Positions 1 through 17,208 of a stretch of 64,000 nucleotides of DNA are shown one piece after another; within the stretch, counting starts at the first letter, position 1, and each line of letters opens with the position of its first letter. The notes beneath the pieces were generated by a model, which saw only the letters and a list, made by a program, of their open reading frames with translations, was not told where the DNA came from and did not search any database. The stretch is from Ianthella basta. Taxonomy: Eukaryota > Porifera > Demospongiae > Verongiida > Ianthellidae. The stretch lies in NCBI GenBank assembly GCA_964019415.1, contig OZ025877.1, forward strand, positions 6,089,185 through 6,153,184. Direction: 5' to 3'. Position numbers and translations under genes: made by a program.

Positions 1-2384
1 GTGGAACACCCTAGGAGCCCCTGAGACTAGCACTTGAAGAGGAGGCTGCAGACACTGCTTGCTGAGAGCGCACAGTGACCAGTCCCAATTGTAGTCATCA
101 AAAGTGCAAAATTCTCTTCCACATTTCTTGATTCTGTTCCAAGTTGCACGGTTCATCCCAAAGCCCATGTTGTGTTTAGGAGAGTACCACATTGTTTTGT
201 AAGCCTGAACAGTGTGGAGTGGAGAGGATGGTATAGAGTTGGGTAGAGTGGAATGTTGGTGTGGGTGGATCGAGTGGGATGCACGGGAAGGGAGAAGTGA
301 AGCAGTGTAGATGACACATGTGGTGAAGTGGCAATCCTAGCAACACCATACAATAGTAGAACTATGACACAAGAATCCCATCAACCACAGAGCAGCAAGA
401 TGATCTCACCACACTTATAGGTACACAGACACATGAGAGCACATACAAAGGGCAGCCAATTTGTACACAGTGATAGGTAGAGTAATTCTAGTCAAATAAG
501 GTGTAACAAACGAGCCTTAAAGAGAGTGCAGTATACTGTACTGCGAGTGCAGTATACTGTACTGCGAGTGCAGTATACTGTACTGCGAGTGCAGTATACT
601 GTACTGAGAGTGCAGTATACTGTACTGCGAGTGCAGTATACTGTACTACGAGTGCAGTATACTGTACTGAGAGTGCAGTATACTGTACTGCGAGTGCAGT
701 ATACTGTACTACGAGTGCAGTATACTGTACTGCGAGTGCAGTATACTGTACTGAGAGTGCAGTATACTGTACTGCGAGTGCAGTATACTGTACTACGAGT
801 GCAGTATACTGTACTGAGAGTGCAGTATACTGCACTGCGAGTGCAGTATACTGCACTGCGAGTGCAGTATACTGTACTGCGAGTGCAGTATACTGTACTG
901 CGAGTATACAAATACACAGAGTAATGCACAGTCAAAGGCGTGCATAAGGCTGGCTGCATGACTGACACGCATATATAGTGTGAAGAACAACTACATCAGC
1001 TCACCAAGTTGTGGAAGGATGAGAAACCTCCATTACCAGTGTACATCCCAAGACTAAGGAAGTCACAATCCTTACACACTCTGCAGTGTAGTGATCAAAA
1101 CAATGAGTGTGGGAACATACATGCATACACATTGGTACATAAGTCATCACATCACTCAAGGGTTGCACACAAACACCTGAGTCCACTGCTGAAAGTATAG
1201 TACATATACAATAATACCACACGTTGCTGTACATGCACACACTTACTCTTTCTTTAGTCTGGCAAGCTCCATTGCAACGTGCACTCCATCTGGACTGAGA
1301 TAGTGGTCTTCCTCAAGGAAGAAGACAGAGCCATTGAAGTTGCGTGTTACTCTAAGCCCTTCAAACACTTTGTTTATTTTCCACCACCAATGGTGTTTGA
1401 TGGCAGTGACTGAAGCCTGTCTGTAGTGCCCGTACTGATCAGGGTGGGCAGCATTGGCACAGCCGGAGCGCATGGCCCTGGAGAGATTGTACGAATGATG
1501 GTAAAAGGAAGAGGAGGGAGAGGGGTGGGAGGAAGAGGAGAGGGGAGGGGTGAGGCAGACAGATAATCAAGGAGTAGCACACACGTGCTGCACCAACACC
1601 ATGCTGCCACACATCACAGAGTACAAAAACACTTGCACACTGCATTTAACGTGGACATGCCGTGCTATGCGTACCCAACAGATGACAAATGAGCAACAGA
1701 TTGAGACAGCTACATACATGAAGACACAATCATTGTGACTTGTTTTTCTGGGCCATTTTAATACTTATGCCCATATGTACGTTACAGTCTGGTACAGTGA
1801 GCAACAATCCTGTCTCAAATGCAATCTGAAATTTAAGCTCAACTTTCGAAATACACCACGGTATTGGAAAGGCTGTGTGATTTCCAATAATGAAAACACA
1901 CATGAGCCCACCAATCTAACAACATACGTAGTTAGGTGTTCACATTGTCAATTGCCACTTTCAAATGACACTCAGGGATGCGTTTACTGGGGTGGATCCC
2001 CCACCACCACCTTGAAGAATTTCTAAATTCAGCACTGCCCCTGCACACAGGATACTGCAGCACCACTGCAATATAGCCTTGTACCCAGTCCCTGTTTCCA
2101 TTCTCACTTCCGAGTGGAATTCAGAATGGAAATAGGGACAGGATATGAGGCTACACCACTGAAGTCATCCTACATGTACTCTGTATACCCATTGTGCTAT
2201 TCAGTGTTGCTGCAGGTATTGAGACCATTGTTCCATGCGCTGTTGAGTCTATCATTTGGAGGAATAGTGATGTCAGTGTAAGCTGCGTGATGTCAGTGCT
2301 GGTCAGTGTACACCATGCATGCAGAGCTGTCAAAGAAGGAAAGTCATGTGCACACGCACACGCACACACACATGCACACACACA

Positions 2385-2460
<76 letters not shown>

Positions 2461-4451
2461 AACATGAGAACTTGAGCGTTAGTGAGCTTTCATGTTGTAC
2501 AACAGGACACAGCGTTTTTGGAACTGACAAAGACCTTCATGGTTGAAACATCTTCAGCTGTTTTCTGTTGCTACGTGACAGCTCACTAGCACCCCAATTC
2601 CCACCATTACTGTAGTATGAGCCTCTGCCACTTCACAAAGTTGGGACTGGGTTGTGAGGAACTCACTGGTCTCATTGTGCATGTATAAAAGTTGTCTCCT
2701 TTTCTTTTATTCTCAGTTTTGTATGCCTGACGAAGCCCGTGATGGGCGAAACGTTGCATTGAATTGACAAGTGTTCATGGTGTGCTCGATTGTCCAAAGA
2801 AAAATCAAGCTATTACCTACCCAGCATGCCTAATAACTTCCACGAAAGAACTCACTGGTCCTTATTCATGTCTTTAGAACAATCATCTGGGGAGTCCCCC
2901 GGGAAGCTGTTGGGGTGGAGTTGAATAGCATAAGGGAAGAAAACTTGCAAGACCTGAAAGGAATAGAGGTGGTGGGATGGTCTGGATCACGCATAATATC
3001 TTCACTGGAAGAAAGCCTCTAAATTGAGTACATTCCATAGTGCAACATGTCACCTGCCAAATGGCCAGCTCTTTTGTACAAGAACACATACAAAATGAAT
3101 TCACAAATTATGTCAGCTCAGCAAAATTAAGTACAACCAACCCTAACCATAACACTAGTATAAAATAGTGTGCATTTGTATGTGTACCTGCTGTAATGGT
3201 ATGTACAATTGGTGATTGTCTCTATGATTACAGCAAGGTGCCACTCCAGCTGCCCTCCACATCAACTTACTGTACATAGTTCACATTCAGCACCTCTTAA
3301 TGGAATCTCAACTAAAGAGGCCTTTAGCCCACAGGGCTGATATTCTTGCTTATGGGGATGTTGTTCTAGCAGATGGGGCTGTTGTTCTAGCACATGGGCT
3401 GTTGTTCTAGCACATGGGGCTGTTGTTCTAGCAGATGGGGCTGTTGTTCTAGCAGATGGGGCTGTTGTTCTAGCAGATGGGGCTGTTGTTCTAGCACATG
3501 GGGATGTTGTTCTAGCACATGGGGATGTTGTTCTAGCACATGGGGCTGTTGTTCTAGCACACGGAGCTGTTGTTCTAGCACATGGGGCTGTTGTTCTAGC
3601 ACATGGGGCTGTTGTTCTAGCACATGGGGCTGTTGTTCTAGCCCACGGGCTGCTATTCAATACTGACAAGTTTGTCAATGGATAACACACAACCAAACAG
3701 CTGAAACAGCAAACCCAACTCATGAGGTGTGGTATCCCTTTAGACAATGAAACTGCTCTCTACTTTAATCACACTGGCGATTCACAGTAAAGGGCATTGT
3801 CAAACATTAAGGTCCACACACACACACACACACAACACAGACCTTGCAGAAGTCAATGGACTGGACTAGCTTGTTAATCTCCCCGTCCATGTAATCGTGG
3901 CTGAAGATCACTAACACCTTGTCAATGCCTGCTGCCCCTCGTAGCGAGTCGATGAGGTATTGTAAGTAGTGGAGCCTGCGGTGAACTTGAACAATGAACA
4001 CAACGTCCTCATCTCGTAAGGAGGCAAACTTGTCTGCGTTTAATACCATCTCCTTGAAGTTGATGGACTCGACCAACTTCCTAAGCTGTTCAGGGCCGGG
4101 GGGACTCTCACTGACCGACTCTTCGGAAGGGAGAGATTTACCAGTTGTAGTCGCATCTGGGGAAGGACTCTTAGAGGGAGAAGACGATATCGCACTAGTA
4201 GCTTGGCTCTCTATCCTATCTTCATTTGTTGGGGTCGTTGGTGTGGTCAGAGACGGGTGTTTCATGTCCCAATTCATCTCCTCTAGTTTTCTCCTGCCTA
4301 CTGGGCCATCGTGGTGGGGGGCCGCGCCCATCTCTGTCCGCGAAACTTTTAGTCTAGCCTCTCCCTGTAGCTGAATCCGATAAATCAGAAAGAACGGGAC
4401 GGAAAGAGTCAAGAAGAGAGAGGTAATTAAGCATTTCGTTCTACACCTCAT
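1..4451 (-). CDS. MGAT2: MGAT2, Golgi beta-1,2-N-acetylglucosaminyltransferase II (3' end missing)
   Basis: Adds GlcNAc to the alpha-1,6-mannose arm of N-glycans in the medial Golgi. Exons on the minus strand: 4451-3843, 2953-2856, 1477-1247, 1080-1005 and 204-1, with compatible phases and GT-AG ends; the gene continues beyond position 1. The N-terminus (MRCRTKC then a hydrophobic run near residues 7-23) is a type II signal anchor followed by a Ser/Pro/Thr stem. The catalytic part starts with VVFIVQVHRRLHYLQYL and KVLVIFSHD, continues with VLQVFFPYAIQLHPNSFPG, GHYRQAS, HHWWWK and the metal-site stretch FLEEDHYL, then CDFLSLG, HNMGFGM and FCTFDDYNWDWSL, all in MGAT2 family order. I chose the ATG at 4451 because it directly precedes the membrane anchor; an in-frame upstream ATG at 4523 would disrupt that layout. 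It is head to head with WDR54, 92 bp apart. Confidence 0.93.
526..905. repeat. 21-bp minisatellite with palindromic core, MGAT2 intron 4
   Basis: About 18 tandem copies of a 21-bp unit whose core CAGTATACTG is its own reverse complement. Because 21 is a multiple of three, all frames stay open and give spurious repeat peptides. It lies between MGAT2 exons 1080-1005 and 204-1. Confidence 0.95.
2088..2142. repeat. Small foldback repeat
   Basis: Imperfect inverted repeat: TCCCTGTTTCCATTCT is answered by AGAATGGAAATAGGGACA about 20 bp later. It lies in MGAT2 intron 2 and looks like a small MITE or a hairpin relic. Confidence 0.6.
2349..2457. repeat. (CA)n microsatellite
   Basis: Nearly pure CA dinucleotide run with a few CG and TG interruptions at its left edge, in MGAT2 intron 2. 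Confidence 0.98.
2727..2752 (+). ncRNA. Hammerhead-like ribozyme core (candidate)
   Basis: CTGACGA (matching the CUGANGA core) is followed by a GCCC/GGGC stem with a 5-nt loop and then GAAAC, the order of a hammerhead ribozyme core. Similar cores occur in the terminal repeats of Penelope-like retroelements, and a matching motif lies in the element at 44446-44993. Stems I and III are not clearly formed, so activity is unproven. Confidence 0.45.
3360..3652. repeat. 21-bp minisatellite, MGAT2 intron 1
   Basis: About 13 copies of a 21-bp unit around GTTGTTCTAGCACATGGGGCT. The 3-divisible period keeps all frames open and creates spurious ORFs on both strands. Confidence 0.95.
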
Positions 4452-4543
4452 TTCGCCCGTCCCCGCCAAGGTTAATATATCCTTTCGTTTAAACTCGTCA
4501 CACACTAGAGCGTTTGCGTGCACTCGTGCGCACTACTTTCACA
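4452..4543. promoter_or_regulatory. Bidirectional promoter region, MGAT2/WDR54
   Basis: Only 92 bp separate the start codons of the divergent MGAT2 and WDR54 genes, so both 5' UTRs and any shared promoter must overlap here or extend into the first exons. I see no clear TATA box. Confidence 0.6.
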
Positions 4544-7500
4544 ATGTACGAAGAACAGCGAGAAGGAATCAATTTCGGAGCAAGCGCCAGTTACCTTTAC
4601 AGCAATCTGGACGTCACTCCCGTGGAAGATGAGCGTTCGGAGGAAAAGAGCTATGCATTCGTGGTGGCGCACAAAAGTGGAGTGGAGACGGTGCACGTCA
4701 CAAAGGGGTGTATCCAACGGAAGCTAGCTGCTACTGGTAGTACAGCCGACGGTGCGCGTGATCACGCCATTGTTACACAGGTGAGGGTCAGTAAGTGTGA
4801 ATTAGCGGCCTCGCTGAATAGCAGATTGTAGGAAGCGTGTATGGCGAGACTTTTTAATAATTAAGCGTGTTGGGCGTGTACGTAGTTTGGCAGTTGCACC
4901 TAATTCACGCACACATGCAGTACACGGCACCGCAGACACTCTGTACGATGATGATGGTCCATGATAATTATGGCTGTGTTGGAAGACTAGTGTGGGATGC
5001 TGCAGTATTTGGTGGAGTGGAGAAGGACCCTGTAATATTGGCAGAGTGGTATTGTACAGTGTCAACCAACCAAGCATGCACAGTATACAACATAAGGATA
5101 CACATACGACTGCTTCTCTAACTAACGGGTCCTTCATGCATGCAGGTAAGGTGGTGCCAGCTGGACCAGAAGACAACTGTGCTTGTTGTTACTTCAAGCA
5201 AAGGATACCAGGTACATGCACTACACAGCCTGCACTGAATTTGATCTTAAGTTCACTACACATGTGAATGTGTCCTTCCATGACTTTCCGTTATAAGGTG
5301 AGCCTGTGTAGAGTGGCCATCTTACACTGTTTACATTCTGCAGCTCTTCAACCAGACTGGCTCTATAGTTCTAATGAGCTTTGAATTGAAGCCAAGTGCA
5401 GACAGCAGCCCAGGTACATTCACATGTATGCACACTTGTGCACAGGCCCATATCAGGGCATGCTGTAACCTTCTGCATACAAATACACGCACATATACAT
5501 ATGTATGGGTATTACTTTTAGCCTTGTATGTATTTCTACAGTCTGTGATTTTCACTTCTACATATAATATGTGCTGTACTAGCTGAGCTGACACACATGC
5601 ACCCAAGTTGTTACTCGTATACTGTACATTTTGTGGTTGTTGTTCAGTAGATGGACACTTCTGCCGTGGTATTGCAAGTTACAAGAACACCCTTTACATT
5701 GGTACGTGAGTGCAGTGACAGAGTGTACTGTATGCCACACATGCACAAAGACACAGATACAGTGGAACCTGTCTAAGATGGTCACTGTGTAAGGCAGTCA
5801 GCCTCCCTACCCCTAATAGCATAGCACTATTACACTGCAGTCTACCTGTGTAAAGCCTCTCTATAAAGGCCATGTATAACTGGTCCACAGGTGACTGTCT
5901 TAGACAGGTTTCAGTGCATACATGTGCACAAGTGCCACTTGTACACACACGCAGGGAGAGGGAGAGAGAGAGAGCTAGAGGGAGGAAGGAGAGAGAGTTC
6001 CTACTGCACGAATGGTATGATTATCCAATAACCTGCTACTATGTGTGTGGCCTATCCTCCACTGCACACAGGCACATCCACTGGCAAGGTTCTTGTGCTG
6101 GAGAAACTAGTTATCGTAGAAGAACTGCAACGGCACAACAACTCCACTGCCGTGTGTGCTATCCAGTGTACCCGGGACGGCCAGGTGGCAGTGGCAGATG
6201 AAGGAGGTCTAATTACAATGTGGAAGCCTAACTACCAGGACAAGACCACGTTTGGGCTAAAGGGGTGGGTGCTGGATGGTTGCAGCCACTTGTGGGGGGG
6301 GGGGGGGGGGGAGGGATATTGGAAAGGTTGGTCTCAGATGTGACAACATCCAACTGTAAGCTAGACTCACACTTCCTAGCTCCCAGTTGTCACAGGACTG
6401 AACGGCTGAACTAGTCTCTTTCACAATCCTTCTGCTTCCGCTACTCATTTACATGCTGCAAAGTGGCGTTGAGTGATGAGGAGGGAAGGTGGTGTTGATG
6501 GTGGGATGGTGGAAGGGAGGTGAGGGAGAGTGCTGAAGGTAGGAGATAGGATGGAGGATAGGTGGGTGCTGAAAGTGGGAGGGTGAGAAGGGAAGTAGGA
6601 AGGAGGGAGGGAGGATGTGTGTGCTGCTGTTTCACTTTTGTTGTACAATGTACATGTTCATGACATGACTTGTGACACATTAATGAGTTAATGTTTTGCA
6701 TTCTCTGCCTCATCTCTTTGCAGTGTTCCATGCACATCTGTTGAGATTTATGGTGACCTTCTCATTGGCGGGTACAGCTGTGGGCACATCCGAGTGTACT
6801 CTATTTCCACCGCAACCCTCATGGTGGATATAGCAGCTCACGGGCAGTGTGTGACTGCGCTAGATGTTCACGTGCCCTCTGGAACGGTGAGTCTCATGCA
6901 CACACTACTTACATACAGTTCAAATGCTGCACCACACACAATAGAGGTTTGTCTTATTCACCGTCCAGCCACCTTCATCTACCCAACCATACATGTACAC
7001 ATACACACTGACACATGTGCATTCATACACATTTGCTTGTGGATTTGGCACTTGCACACCTTTTGCTTGCATATGTCACCACAGCTCCTCTCTGTATCAG
7101 AAGATAGCACCCTTGCTGTGTGGCAGTTGCCACTGGAGCAGGACTCACAGATGGAGGTGAGCCCCCCCCCCCCCCCCCCCTGCAAGTTGTGAGGAGCGAG
7201 GGCAATTGTGCAGGTGTACAGTGTCAGTCATACTGTAGTCATGTAACAATCTAAATGCACTTTCCAAAGTATGTACCTGAAAGGTCTCTACCACAAACAC
7301 CTAAGGACATGGAGGGTAACATTTCCTAGCCTAGTTGTAACATGGTTTGCATACCTTGAAGCTGTTAAATTGATAGATGCTGCTTTTAACAAATTTAGTG
7401 AGTATAGTAGTGCAAAATTGCTTAAAATTTTACGTGCAGCAAGAAATTGTACAGATGAAAATAATTTGTACAAGAAACCCTTGAAAATCACTAGTCTCGT

Positions 7501-7994
7501 GAGCCAGATCACTACCTTGCTTCCGTTTTTGCAAATGATGTAATCTGACAAATGTGAGGCAAGGTAGCAGTCTGGATCTTGAGACTAGAAAATTGTTATA
7601 ATTGCTACCTGGCAATCCTGGACTTTGCAAAATGCTAAACTTTGTTGCCACTAAAATTTTGCAGCTTTTAGGTATGTAATGATAGGGGACCACTTATGTA
7701 ATTGGCAAAATGTTGGACTTCACAGAACAATGCTGTTAATTATCAGAAACATATGCGAGTGTGAAAATGGAGTTGACTTTGTGTATCCCACACGGCATTG
7801 CACGTATCGCAGTCAAACTTACAGCCCCACTCCTGTGTCATTAGGTCACTCACCTCTTCAGCTATCAGGTGCCCAACAGGCAGCTGTGCGGGGGGCGCTT
7901 CATTGGTGGGGTGAGCAGATTTGCTGTGTCTGCCTATGACTGGAACGATCTTGTCCTTTTCCACAAGAAGGAAGCTGAGACTGAAGAGCAGTAG
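4544..7994 (+). CDS. WDR54: WDR54-like WD-repeat protein
   Basis: Exons: 4544-4780, 5146-5211, 5344-5413, 5648-5701, 6072-6264, 6724-6886, 7085-7156 and 7845-7994, phase-consistent, ending in TAG. The product is about 334 residues, like animal WDR54. Recognisable pieces in order are AIVTQ/VRWCQL, CRGIASYKNTLYIG, GTSTGKVLVLEKL, ADEGGLITMWK, IYGDLLIGGYSCGHIRVYS, IAAHGQCVTALDV, LLSVSEDSTLAVWQL and a C-terminal FAVSAYDWNDL, forming WD beta-propeller blades. The role of WDR54 is poorly defined. Introns carry a MITE (5760-5916), a foldback (7491-7588) and pure G and C runs near 6297-6311 and 7161-7180. It diverges from MGAT2. Confidence 0.9.
5760..5916. mobile_element. MITE, CAGTGGAACCTGTC-type family
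   Basis: 157-bp element whose ends CAGTGGAACCTGTCTAAG and CTTAGACAGGTTTCAGTG form an imperfect terminal inverted repeat. A TA precedes the left end. Related decayed copies occur at about 14652-14811 and 32077-32205. The TIR style resembles pogo/Tc1-type MITEs. Confidence 0.7.
7491..7588. mobile_element. Foldback element, 98 bp
   Basis: The first and last ~30 bp are inverted repeats (CTAGTCTC...CTACCTTGC against GCAAGGTAG...GAGACTAG). The whole element could form one hairpin. It lies in the last WDR54 intron. Confidence 0.65.
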
Positions 7995-8866
7995 ACACAC
8001 TTTGCTGTTGACAGTTTCAATGAATATTGCACAAGACCTTTAACATACATGTTTCGTTTGAATGTTGTAAGTATTGTATAGATGACATGTGCAGTAGTGT
8101 TTTGATCACAAAAGTGCAGTCATTTTTCTATATATACATTGATTGTATTGTGGTGCATGGGCGTAAGCAGGAGGGCCCTTGGGGGGGGCATGCATGGATT
8201 TGAAGTAGCACTGTATGCGCTGACTAGCTGAATGAAAAATAGTGACATGCAAATTTGAAGCATATTAAATTTACACTATTCTTATGTGTGTACTATAGTA
8301 CACAATACATATTACACATAATTGCATGGCAGCCACATAATTATACAATATGTACATACAGTATATACGTATATACAGATAAATAATAATTACTAGAGTT
8401 ATTATACGTACGGTGCCTTATGTTTGGCTGTATATGTACATAACAGTTGGACCATTCACTCAGAGCTATATGTCACATGCATTCATATCTGGTGCAGGCC
8501 TATAGGTCTTTAAATAGCAGCTCGACTGCATGCTATAGTACTATACTCGCGCCTGCAGGACGTTTTAATCAGTTGCTAATGACCACAAGCAGTGTACAGT
8601 ACACAGCTAACACAGCTGATAGCAGCTATACCTCCAACTTCAATAACAATAACTATTGTTGACAACAACGATAATGGACAACAGTGATATCGATGACAAT
8701 GATTATGATGATAATGAGGGAGGGGATACAGGAGAGTGAGATTGGAATAAGTGCTATAAAGGAAGAAGTCACAGGGCTATATAAAATGTGTAAGGTACTG
8801 TACATGTAAATTAATTTTAAAGCACATATGCTGAAAGAATTCTTGTAAATTGTGGCTATGAATGAG
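7995..8866. other. Intergenic, WDR54 and receptor A 3' ends
   Basis: AT-rich gap between two convergent genes. It should hold both 3' UTRs. I see no gene; a GGGGGGG run near 8180 and short inverted CAA/GTT stretches near 8645-8690 are the only structure. Confidence 0.6.
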
Positions 8867-15549
<6,683 letters not shown>

Positions 15550-15780
15550 CTTTCCTTCTCCCGAGACGAAGCTATGACATAATGTGCAGCTATATACCAC
15601 TACACGGCTTCCACTCATCACGGTCGCCTGTGATTGACGTCAGCGGCTCCGATTAACAAATGCCCGGAAGTAGCAACACGCCCCCACCCCGTACCATAGC
15701 TATGCTCGCACGTGCAACGGGAACATCACACCTCACCCCCACCCCCACGGCTGGTATTTGAAGGTCAAGAAGCCGCCAGG
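15550..15780. promoter_or_regulatory. Bidirectional promoter region with CRE-like site
   Basis: 231 bp between the start codons of receptor A and the intronless gene at 15781. A perfect TGACGTCA palindrome (CRE/ATF type) is at 15635-15642. Confidence 0.6.
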
Positions 15781-16827
15781 ATGTCGAAGTTCTTCAAGAA
15801 CCTTTTCGGGAGGCAGATTAGCCACGGATCGGACAGTGAAAAACCGGAAGACCTGGCCCAAGCTCTCGACGAGTTGACGATTCAGCGGCAATTTTCATAC
15901 GATGACCAGGAACAAGTCCAGCAGATGGAGGTCGGTGCTATGGGCGGACCTACCCCCGGTTCTTCGGAGATGAAGGCTGCATACCACCTTGGCAATCTAT
16001 TGGTGCATGAAAGGCTCAAGACAGAAGACCCGGAGAACGAGAAGCTGCTTGCAGACGTGACCGACACAGACATTATTGTGGTATCCGGCACTTACGACCA
16101 CATCCATCTCGTGCTCGAGGCCGTCGGCATCCCGTTCAAGTCGGTTAGCAGGCCACAAGTCGCAAAATTAGACCTGCGCCCTGAGCAGACTGTCTATGTG
16201 AATTGCCCTAGTGATTTTCCTGTGGACGGTGCCAAGAAGCTTGAGAAGTTTGTGTCTGAAGGAGGTCAGCTTATCACCACCGACTGGGCTCTGAAGAACG
16301 TGCTGGAAGTGGCCTTTCCGAACACCGTGGCCTTCAATGGACATTCAACTGGCGATGATGTGGTCTCCATTGAAATTGTTGACAAGGGAGACGACGTCCT
16401 GAAAGGGTTCATTGACCAAAGGAAAGATGCCAAGCCACAATGGTGGCTAGAGTGTGCGTCTTATCCCATCAAAGTCTTGGATAAAAAGAAGGTGAAAGTC
16501 CTAGTTAGTTCGAAGGAGCTGGGCAAGAAGTACAGAGATGATCCAGTCATTATCTCCTTTGAATGGGGCAAGGGCATTGTGTATCACATGATCAGCCATT
16601 TTTACCTGCAGCGAACCGAGACCCGTTCTCAGCGTCACATGGGAACTGTAACTGACTACGCTGAAGACCAGTTGATGTCTAGCAATGTGATGGCTGAGTT
16701 TGCCCAGGCCCAGAAGGAGACCCCTGCCCTCAACTACGCCCAGGTGCAGTGTGCAAGCACATCAGCAGAGTTTGTATCCAGGTCTGTTCTGGCCCACAAG
16801 AAGAGATCCAAAGCTATTTCCAAGTAG
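15781..16827 (+). CDS. Intronless conserved protein, possible GATase1/ThuA-like fold
   Basis: Single-exon ORF of 348 residues from an ATG in good context (GCCAGGATGTCG); an upstream in-frame ATG at 15712 would add 23 Pro-rich residues. After a charged N-terminus (MSKFFKNLFGRQ) a Rossmann-like region begins at TDIIVVSGTYDHIHLVLEAV, then LEKFVSEGGQLITTDWALKN, WWLECASYPI, VLVSSKELGKKY and GKGIVYHMISHFYLQRTETR. The alternating hydrophobic strands and the EGGxLITTDWAL block resemble class I glutamine amidotransferase-like or ThuA-like folds, but I see no clear Cys-His catalytic pair, so the enzyme class is open. I recall similar uncharacterised proteins in bacteria and protists, which I could not check. 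It is unusual here because every other complete gene has introns. Confidence 0.85.
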   Translation: MSKFFKNLFGRQISHGSDSEKPEDLAQALDELTIQRQFSYDDQEQVQQMEVGAMGGPTPGSSEMKAAYHLGNLLVHERLKTEDPENEKLLADVTDTDIIVVSGTYDHIHLVLEAVGIPFKSVSRPQVAKLDLRPEQTVYVNCPSDFPVDGAKKLEKFVSEGGQLITTDWALKNVLEVAFPNTVAFNGHSTGDDVVSIEIVDKGDDVLKGFIDQRKDAKPQWWLECASYPIKVLDKKKVKVLVSSKELGKKYRDDPVIISFEWGKGIVYHMISHFYLQRTETRSQRHMGTVTDYAEDQLMSSNVMAEFAQAQKETPALNYAQVQCASTSAEFVSRSVLAHKKRSKAISK

Positions 16828-17208
16828 AACAAATGTTTGTATGCCAACTGTAATGGACTACCAATGTAATCCAGATTCTACATGGCAAGAAATAGATTAT
16901 CTTTTGAGGTAACCACGCACAGATTGTGAACTATGATTTTTCCATGAAATTGTGCCAGAGTATATTTGTGGCATCTGCGCTGTATAATTTTATATCAATT
17001 TTATTATCGATAAGTTTAAGTGGCATGCATTCACATATATGTGCATGGCGCAGAACAAATGAGATCATGCCAATTTATACATAATTATATGTATGCATGT
17101 ATAACATCTATGATTATAATCATGAATAGCTTTATGTGATGCAAGTGATTGCAACAATGCATGTCAACACAATTACTAAAAATGGTAGTGAACAGTGACA
17201 ATCATGCA
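16828..17208. other. Intergenic, convergent 3' ends
   Basis: AT-rich 3' flanks of the intronless gene (+) and receptor B (-). I see no further gene or clear element. Confidence 0.6.

Noticed and set aside
7271..7543. 90-codon plus-strand ORF starting MYLKGLYHK
   Set aside because: It sits in the last WDR54 intron, overlaps a foldback element, and shows no family similarity I can recognise.
15712..15780. Upstream ATG for the intronless gene
   Set aside because: The added 23 residues are low-complexity and Pro-rich, while the ATG at 15781 has a better context; it cannot be excluded without transcript data.
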